Assembly (NCBI GenBank): GCA_023647555.1
Contig: JALRLY010000221.1
Span: 3,681-24,164 of the forward strand
DNA from: Pancytospora philotis
Taxonomy: Eukaryota; Microsporidia
Length of the DNA: 20,484 nt
Direction of reading: 5' to 3'
Shown: piece after piece, positions 15,762 to 20,484 of the stretch
Position numbering within the stretch: position 1 is the stretch's first letter
Layout of the letters: every line of letters starts with the position of its first letter
The notes under the pieces: generated by a model
What the model saw: the letters and a program-made list of their open reading frames with translations, nothing else
Database searches by the model: none
What the model was told of the DNA's origin: nothing
Position numbers and translations under genes: made by a program

Positions 15762-16595
15762 ATGAAGGCTTATGAAGAGCAGATTAAGCTGCTGGAGAAC
15801 GCGGCCAAGCCCGCCGATCTGGTGGACAGCTACATCTTTTCTGAGGCGCCCGCGCCGCTGCGGGTCAACACCCCGCTGACGCCCTCCCAGGAGGCGCTGC
15901 TCTCCGACAGCAAGAAGGTTTTTTTCACGAAGCGCCCCGCCAAGCGGAGCACCGGGAAGCAGAGCCTCTGGAACGTGGACATGTCCTCGTCGGCGCCCGG
16001 CTACTTCGACGACTCGGGCAACTTCATCCTGGACGTCAAGGACAAGGTCGCGACCATGTGGCTCGTGAGGCAGGGCGGCGAGGAGAAGGGCCCGCTGTCG
16101 TCNAACGAGGTCAAGAAGCTGGTCGAGGCGGGCGAGCTGCGGCATGCGCAGATCAAGCGGACGTTCGACCGCGGGTACGTCGAGGCCGACAAGCTGATGG
16201 CNGAGGTCCCCTCGTTCTACTACGCGCGCAACATCAACAAGTTCTTCAGCGACAACATCATCGCGGAGCAGCGCACCGAGCAGCCGAGCACGGACGGCGA
16301 TGACTTCTACAGCAGCACCGTCGCCAAGACGCCGAACCCCCGGCTCCACAACTTCCTCAGCGCCAACAACATCACGGCCAGCCCGGACTTCCTCGTGCGG
16401 CTCATCAAGAACAAGACCAAGTCCGACGCGGTGAGCGCGCTGCACAGCGTGACGGGCCTCGAGGCGGTCCAGAACACGGTGCTGGTCGAGCTGCTCGTGA
16501 AGGACGCCAAGACCCAGATCCTGAGCGACGTAGACAAGGACGGTTTCTTCATAAACAACGGCAGCCAGAAGGGCCGCAGGAGCTACCGGAAATAA
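15762..16595 (+). CDS. GYF-domain protein
   Basis: A 277-aa protein with a GYF-like domain at about 99-150 (MWLVRQGGEEKGP, then EVKKLVEAGELRHAQIKR and FDRGYVEADKL). GYF domains bind proline-rich partners. The preceding GYFDDSGNFIL (80-90) resembles the GHFDADGNYFL segment of CD2BP2/Lin1, a U5 snRNP factor; the alternative is a GIGYF/Smy2-type translational regulator. The C-terminal part (PNPRLHNFLSANNITASPDF onward) is helical and unassigned. Two ambiguous bases, 16103 and 16202, fall in third positions of TCN and GCN codons, so residues 114 and 147 are Ser and Ala regardless. ATG 15762 is chosen over an upstream in-frame GTG because CCC directly precedes it. The stop TAA lies inside AATAAA. 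Confidence 0.72.
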   Translation: MKAYEEQIKLLENAAKPADLVDSYIFSEAPAPLRVNTPLTPSQEALLSDSKKVFFTKRPAKRSTGKQSLWNVDMSSSAPGYFDDSGNFILDVKDKVATMWLVRQGGEEKGPLSXNEVKKLVEAGELRHAQIKRTFDRGYVEADKLMXEVPSFYYARNINKFFSDNIIAEQRTEQPSTDGDDFYSSTVAKTPNPRLHNFLSANNITASPDFLVRLIKNKTKSDAVSALHSVTGLEAVQNTVLVELLVKDAKTQILSDVDKDGFFINNGSQKGRRSYRK

Positions 16596-16718
16596 ACTGT
16601 TTTCTGTGCGGCTTTGTATGTCAGACCCATTTATTTATGGTTCCGCAGTTTAACTAAAAATCGTACTGTGATTTAAACACAGCATGATGATATCGTTTGC
16701 TAGAGCTTTTTCTAAAAT

Positions 16719-18131
16719 TTATTGTGCTGCCCGGGCCGTGCGTGCCGCCTCCCGCTTACTTATTCTAGAAGCGGCCTGCAGCTGCGCCGCTATGGTTTTT
16801 TTCAGCTTTAGATCCCATCTGTCAAACGACTGGTCCTCACAGGCGTCCACCACGAACTTGTGAAAAGCCAAGAGTCTATCGTGCGGGATTTTTGCTATCA
16901 GCGGCGCGATCTTGGGCGTCATGGACGAGTATCTGTAGAGCATCTTCTTAAGCTGCTCGTTGCTCAGCGCGGCCAGAAGATCGGCAATAATCGCCTCGCC
17001 ATCCGCTACTATACGCGAATGCCAGACCACAGGAATGAGCCATACGTTCAGGCCGGTGGGCAGGTGGCGGTAGTTGGCTGACCAATGGTCGGCCAAGAAA
17101 TCGGCGATGGTCGCATCGCTTGGCAGCCCCACCAAGACAGGGCGGTATTTATCCAGGACTGCCTGTGCCACAGATTCGATCTGCTGCGAAAGCTGCTTCC
17201 TGAATTGTATTAGAAAATTCAGCATCGTTTCCTCGTCCCTCCAGCGGAAGCCATCAATGCCACCGCGCGATAGCAGCGCCGTGGCTAGGATGCCGCAAAA
17301 AGCGTCCTTGTGTAATACAGCAGCCTTCTCATTCATTCCATTGGCGGCTATGCTATCAATCATCACCACAGCCATCTCTTCGAGAGTTTCCGCGTCGAAG
17401 ATATCAAGATCGAGCATCGTGCTCATAAACGGCCTGTTGAAATCGCGCTGCAGCCTGGGATCGTTGTATTTTCTGGCCACCCTGCGGCCCATGGCTTCAA
17501 ACTCCATGCACAGGGCATCTTTGCTCCAGTCAGCCCTTATAACCAGCAGAGAAATCAGCTCGTGCAAAAGCGGCGTTGAAGGGGTCAGGGCGCTGGCGTA
17601 AAGCTCCTCATCACTGCGCAAGTCGCACACCAGCCGATCAAGTTTGCGGTAGAGGGCCTGCGCCTTTTCCAGATAGTCGTCGCGTGACTGGACGCGGCGG
17701 CGCTTGGGCGCTGCGGCATACCCAGTGCTCCCAGCTTCGTGGTCCCTTATGAAAACGGCGAGGGCCTTCCGCACGCTCAGCAGAGCCTCGAGACCGCTGC
17801 TCACCAGCCAGCTGGAATCGGAGCCGGGTGTTTCGTGCTCCACCAGATCGAGCATCATCATCACCTTGTCAGCGTCGCGCCTGCTATCCACGAAGTCCCG
17901 CTGCTGCATCTTTATCTCAGCCGAGTCGCTGGTGCTGCCAAACGACGTGATTGTCCGGTCTATGAACTTTCCAACCGCATCTGCGAAGACTTGCTGCTCA
18001 GAGGCGCTGCAGCGGCTTCCGGTGTGGTACCACTCTACTACATCCGCGCGGTCCGCGGGCGCAGGGCTGCCGGCCAAGCAGTGCTGGCCGCAGGCGTATA
18101 ACAAAAATACCGCTGCCGCTCTTGCATGCAT
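16719..18131 (-). CDS. secreted helical protein with NLS-like motif
   Basis: A 470-aa protein starting with a probable signal peptide (MHARAAAVFLLYACGQHCLAG, cleavage near residue 21). The rest is predicted mostly helical, with few cysteines and no membrane segment. PKRRRV at 142-147 is a strong monopartite nuclear-localisation match, flanked by predicted helices. There is a tryptophan-containing central region (LIPVVWHSRIVADGEAIIAD) and a basic C-terminus. No family is recognised. Secretion plus an NLS fits a protein exported by the parasite into host cells, but retention in the parasite is equally possible. The start at 18131 is the first ATG of the signal peptide, with CCC five bases upstream. 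The stop is inside AATAAA. Confidence 0.7.
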   Translation of the reverse strand: MHARAAAVFLLYACGQHCLAGSPAPADRADVVEWYHTGSRCSASEQQVFADAVGKFIDRTITSFGSTSDSAEIKMQQRDFVDSRRDADKVMMMLDLVEHETPGSDSSWLVSSGLEALLSVRKALAVFIRDHEAGSTGYAAAPKRRRVQSRDDYLEKAQALYRKLDRLVCDLRSDEELYASALTPSTPLLHELISLLVIRADWSKDALCMEFEAMGRRVARKYNDPRLQRDFNRPFMSTMLDLDIFDAETLEEMAVVMIDSIAANGMNEKAAVLHKDAFCGILATALLSRGGIDGFRWRDEETMLNFLIQFRKQLSQQIESVAQAVLDKYRPVLVGLPSDATIADFLADHWSANYRHLPTGLNVWLIPVVWHSRIVADGEAIIADLLAALSNEQLKKMLYRYSSMTPKIAPLIAKIPHDRLLAFHKFVVDACEDQSFDRWDLKLKKTIAAQLQAASRISKREAARTARAAQ

Positions 18132-18309
18132 TAAAAGGGCCGTCACCGTCGCTTTACAAAGAAAATCTGATCAAAATTTGCGTCCGCTGCAATATAAACA
18201 TAATGATGGCACTATGCAGGTGCAGCAATTTAAGCAACTTTAATGCGTAACTACCGCTGCTTTGTTTGATTAGTAATAAATAAACACGTAAGAAATTAAC
18301 AGCAGTGAT

Positions 18310-18885
18310 TTATAGATTGAGTCTGGAGAGAATATCAGCGAATATCTCATCAATCGAGCGCCTCCCATCGACGGCCTCCATCAGGCCCTCGCCGACCATG
18401 CGCCTGTACGTGTCGTAGACCCTCTTTTGCAGGTCGATCTGGTCGTGCGCCTCCTCGCCGAAGCCGCTGCGCTTAGCCACGGTCTCCGCATCGGCATCGA
18501 TGAAGAACACGCGGTTGGGGACGGGCAGGTGGCTGTCCGCCTGCTTGCACCACTCGTAGTCCAGCCCCTTCGCCGCAGAGTACGCGGCGCCGCTGTACCA
18601 GTACCTGTCGCACACCACGTGCCCGTGCTGCAGGGCATTGTGGATGGCCTCGGCCTTCTCGTAGCGGTTGGCGGAGTAGAGCAGATGCAGCACGGCCGGA
18701 CACATGCTCGGCACGGCCTTGTTGCCCTGCTTCAGGAAGTTGTCGATCAGCACGCCGGTGCTGCTGCTGCGGTCCGGGAATGCGAAGCACTTGCAGCGCT
18801 GCAGCCGCGCCGCGAGCATGCTGCACACCGTGCTCTTGCCCGAGCGGTCGAGACCTTCGAGCACGATGAATTTATGTACAGCCAT
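18310..18885 (-). CDS. TMPK: thymidylate (dTMP) kinase
   Basis: Phosphorylates dTMP to dTDP with ATP, needed for dTTP supply. The 191-aa protein has the P-loop GLDRSGKST at 11-19 within FIVLEGLDRSGKST, the DRY motif at 93-95 (VCDRYWYSGAAYS), LPVPNRVFFID at 120-130 and a lid region around AKRSGFGEEAHDQ. Length is normal for eukaryotic enzymes. The start at 18885 fits the family N-terminus and has TAAAATTTT 7 nt upstream; the longer frame to 18921 has no other ATG. Microsporidia lack much of nucleotide synthesis, and retained kinases of this kind would work on imported or salvaged precursors. Confidence 0.95.
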   Translation of the reverse strand: MAVHKFIVLEGLDRSGKSTVCSMLAARLQRCKCFAFPDRSSSTGVLIDNFLKQGNKAVPSMCPAVLHLLYSANRYEKAEAIHNALQHGHVVCDRYWYSGAAYSAAKGLDYEWCKQADSHLPVPNRVFFIDADAETVAKRSGFGEEAHDQIDLQKRVYDTYRRMVGEGLMEAVDGRRSIDEIFADILSRLNL

Positions 18886-19152
18886 CCTCGGATAAAATTT
18901 TGCCTGGATATGTGCAAGCAAATGCGTGGCGTAATAGAAATGAGGCTCTGTGTTTTCAAACGAGGAGGCAGGCCGTAGAACAGGCTCGTTTGTGCATACG
19001 ATTTGAAGGATGCTCTATAACGCGGTCGTATATAGGGTTAGGACGGGCTGTGCGGCTATTCAAGCAGACCGCAATAGTACTACTCGAATAAAATGCACTG
19101 CCACGATCAAACAAAGCCATAAACTAGAAGAAAGATGAACGTACAATTTGAT

Positions 19153-20097
19153 TTATATAATAGATGAGGTGGAGCTGGCGGCTTTGCTCTCGCTATCGCT
19201 ATCATCCAGTATGGTTCGCTTAGCAGCTTTGGTCGCGCTGTCCGTGAGCTTAGACTGCTCGCCGCCGGTAGGGGTGGCACTTTCGCCGGCAGCCGGGGTG
19301 CTCGAGCTTCCGCTGTCCGAGCCGCTGCTGCCCCAGCACTTTGACTTGTCCGTGCTACTCGCATCGGGCTGCTTGCTGTCGCTGCCAGACCAGCAGAGTT
19401 TCGCAGAGTTTGCGGCTTCTTCGCCAGTCGCGGCTTTACCGTCAGCTGCTGCTCCATCCTCAGTCTTTGAGCCGCTGCTGCCCCAGCACTTCGACTTGTC
19501 TGCGCTGTCGGCATCGGGCTGCTTGCTGTCGCTGCCGGACCAACAGAGCTGCGAAGAATTTGCGGCTTTATCGCCAGTCGCCGCATCGCCAGCTGCAGTC
19601 CCGTTCTCGGTCTTTGTGTCACTGCTGCCCCAGCACTTCGATTTATCCGTGCTATCCGCGTCGGGCTGCGCGCTGTCACTGCCGAACCCAAACAGCTTTG
19701 AGCTGTTCACCGAGTCCTGTGCGTCCTTTGCATCTCCCGTTCCACCGTTCGCCGAGTCCTGCGCATCCGTGGATCCGCTGCTGCCCCAGCACTTAGAGTC
19801 CTGCGCATCGCCATCGCCGCCGAAACCGAGCAGGCTCGCGCTGTTGCTCTTGTGGCTCGTAGAGCAGACCGAGGAGCTTTTCTGGCAGTTCACGCCGTTC
19901 GGGCAGTCCACTCCGGTGGGGCACAGGAAGGTCTGCTTTTTCCCATTCGAATCGGCATCCGCTGTGACCTGGCCGTTGGCGGTCGGTGTGACCGTGCTGC
20001 TATCTGGAGGACAGGTGCCGTCCGCGCTCGTATCGTCCGATCCGAACCAGGCCCAGGCAGCTGCGCAGTGCATGAATGCGTGTAGTAACACCAGCAT
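19153..20097 (-). CDS. secreted Cys/Trp repeat protein
   Basis: A 314-aa low-complexity protein rich in Ser, Asp, Gly, Ala and Lys. Residues 1-16 form a signal peptide (MLVLLHAFMHCAAAWA). A small cysteine cluster follows (C29, C59, C65, C71, C78; FLCPTGVDCPNGVNCQ). Residues 88-258 hold four units of about 50 residues, each pairing a LCWSGSD or LFGFGSD motif with a DKSKCWGSS motif. The C-terminus is acidic (LDDSDSES). The pattern resembles a secreted structural or surface protein, perhaps of spore wall or polar tube, but no family is recognised. No AAATTT element is seen; the promoter type differs from housekeeping genes. The fully open antisense frame reflects composition only. Confidence 0.75.
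   Translation of the reverse strand: MLVLLHAFMHCAAAWAWFGSDDTSADGTCPPDSSTVTPTANGQVTADADSNGKKQTFLCPTGVDCPNGVNCQKSSSVCSTSHKSNSASLLGFGGDGDAQDSKCWGSSGSTDAQDSANGGTGDAKDAQDSVNSSKLFGFGSDSAQPDADSTDKSKCWGSSDTKTENGTAAGDAATGDKAANSSQLCWSGSDSKQPDADSADKSKCWGSSGSKTEDGAAADGKAATGEEAANSAKLCWSGSDSKQPDASSTDKSKCWGSSGSDSGSSSTPAAGESATPTGGEQSKLTDSATKAAKRTILDDSDSESKAASSTSSII
19321..19800 (-). repeat. tandem ~150-bp coding repeats, four copies of the CWGSS motif
   Basis: The marker CTGCTGCCCCAGCACTT (plus strand) recurs with CCCCAG starting at 19331, 19481, 19628 and 19784, giving spacings of 150, 147 and 156 bases, all multiples of three. The first two intervals are most alike; the copy nearest the N-terminus is the most diverged. 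Such arrays change length by recombination. Confidence 0.85.
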
Positions 20098-20484
20098 GCG
20101 GAAAAGCGCGCTGAATTATTTATGGGTTTGGTAACCAGTAAGCGCATCGCGCTCTCGCTGGCCTCGGCTGATTGGTCTTCCATCTATGCGCTGGCAGCCC
20201 ATTTATCAGCGCGACTATGGCTGTCGTGTTTCAGATTTTCTGTCCTTGATTGGGCAGGGATGCTCAGAGCCAAGTGGTTGGCTGAGCAATAACTGCTTAG
20301 CCACACCAATGTGCAGTGTCTTTGTAGAGATTTTGCAGCGATGGATGCCAAAAATTAGCCTGTAACGCTTGCAGCTAACCTAGCAGCAACATTCATTATC
20401 GTACTAATGCGCTCGATAATAGTCAGATGCCACAGTAGAAGTGCTGAAAGAAAGGAAAACCCGCATCAGCAAAATAGAGCGCCA
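20098..20484. other. upstream flank of the repeat-protein gene, no gene recognised
   Basis: About 390 bases to the end of the window. I see no tRNA, no credible ORF and no strong AAATTT or CCC element near the 20097 start; a plain AT-rich stretch (about 20115-20125) could hold the promoter. Confidence 0.4.

Noticed and set aside
15548..15763. 71-codon minus-strand ORF divergent from the GYF gene
   Set aside because: Its first codons are the translated AAAATTTT promoter element of the GYF gene, composition is AT-rich, and its own promoter would lie inside the GYF coding region.
15771..15794. Possible eIF4E-binding motif at the GYF protein N-terminus (YEEQIKLL)
   Set aside because: The spacing is one residue too long for YxxxxL-hydrophobic.
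19148..20134. 328-codon plus-strand ORF over the repeat protein
   Set aside because: It is the exact antisense of a protein with signal peptide and ordered Cys/Trp repeats; the open frame follows from low-complexity composition.

Overview
The window looks like a microsporidian (reduced, fungus-related intracellular parasite) nuclear genome segment. It carries eukaryotic ribosomal proteins, an APC/C activator, a cullin and a Cet1-type RNA triphosphatase, all as intronless, compact ORFs, some much shorter than fungal relatives (the Noc4-like protein and the Cdc20 N-terminus). Most start codons have CCC/GGG or AAATTT-like elements within about 30 nt upstream, the arrangement described for microsporidian start sites. 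Two intronless tRNA genes and two proteins with signal peptides fit this assignment. The genus cannot be fixed from sequence reading alone.

Layout. 33-629 uL13 (-); 1019-1099 tRNA-Ser(AGA) (-); 1299-1526 small two-helix membrane protein (-); 1813-2097 eS10 (-); 2726-3553 polytopic membrane protein (+); 3673-3743 tRNA-Gly(GCC) (-); 3901-4608 Noc4-like ribosome-assembly factor (-); 4880-5608 and 5771-6559 two unidentified proteins (-); 6681-7508 mRNA 5'-triphosphatase (-) and, directly 5' of it, 7791-8579 a degenerate paralogue that has lost most metal-binding glutamates (-); 8756-9175 eL32 (-), divergent from 9499-10365 a two-RRM protein (+); 10858-13029 a cullin with a neddylation-type C-terminus (+); 13114-13386 a 90-aa protein (-); 13559-14605 Cdc20 (-); 14902-15141 a 79-aa KEN-box/D-box protein (-); 15762-16595 a GYF-domain protein (+); 16719-18131 a secreted helical protein with an NLS-like motif (-); 18310-18885 thymidylate kinase (-); 19153-20097 a secreted repeat protein (-).

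Functional grouping. Ribosome synthesis (uL13, eS10, eL32, Noc4-like, perhaps the RRM protein), mRNA capping, ubiquitin-driven cell-cycle control (cullin, Cdc20 and a likely Cdc20 substrate next door), dTTP supply and host-facing secretion are represented. The most interesting points are the 79-aa securin-like candidate beside Cdc20, the tandem pseudo-triphosphatase, the secreted protein with a PKRRRV motif, multi-copy AAATTT elements on ribosomal-protein promoters, and stop codons built into AATAAA signals.
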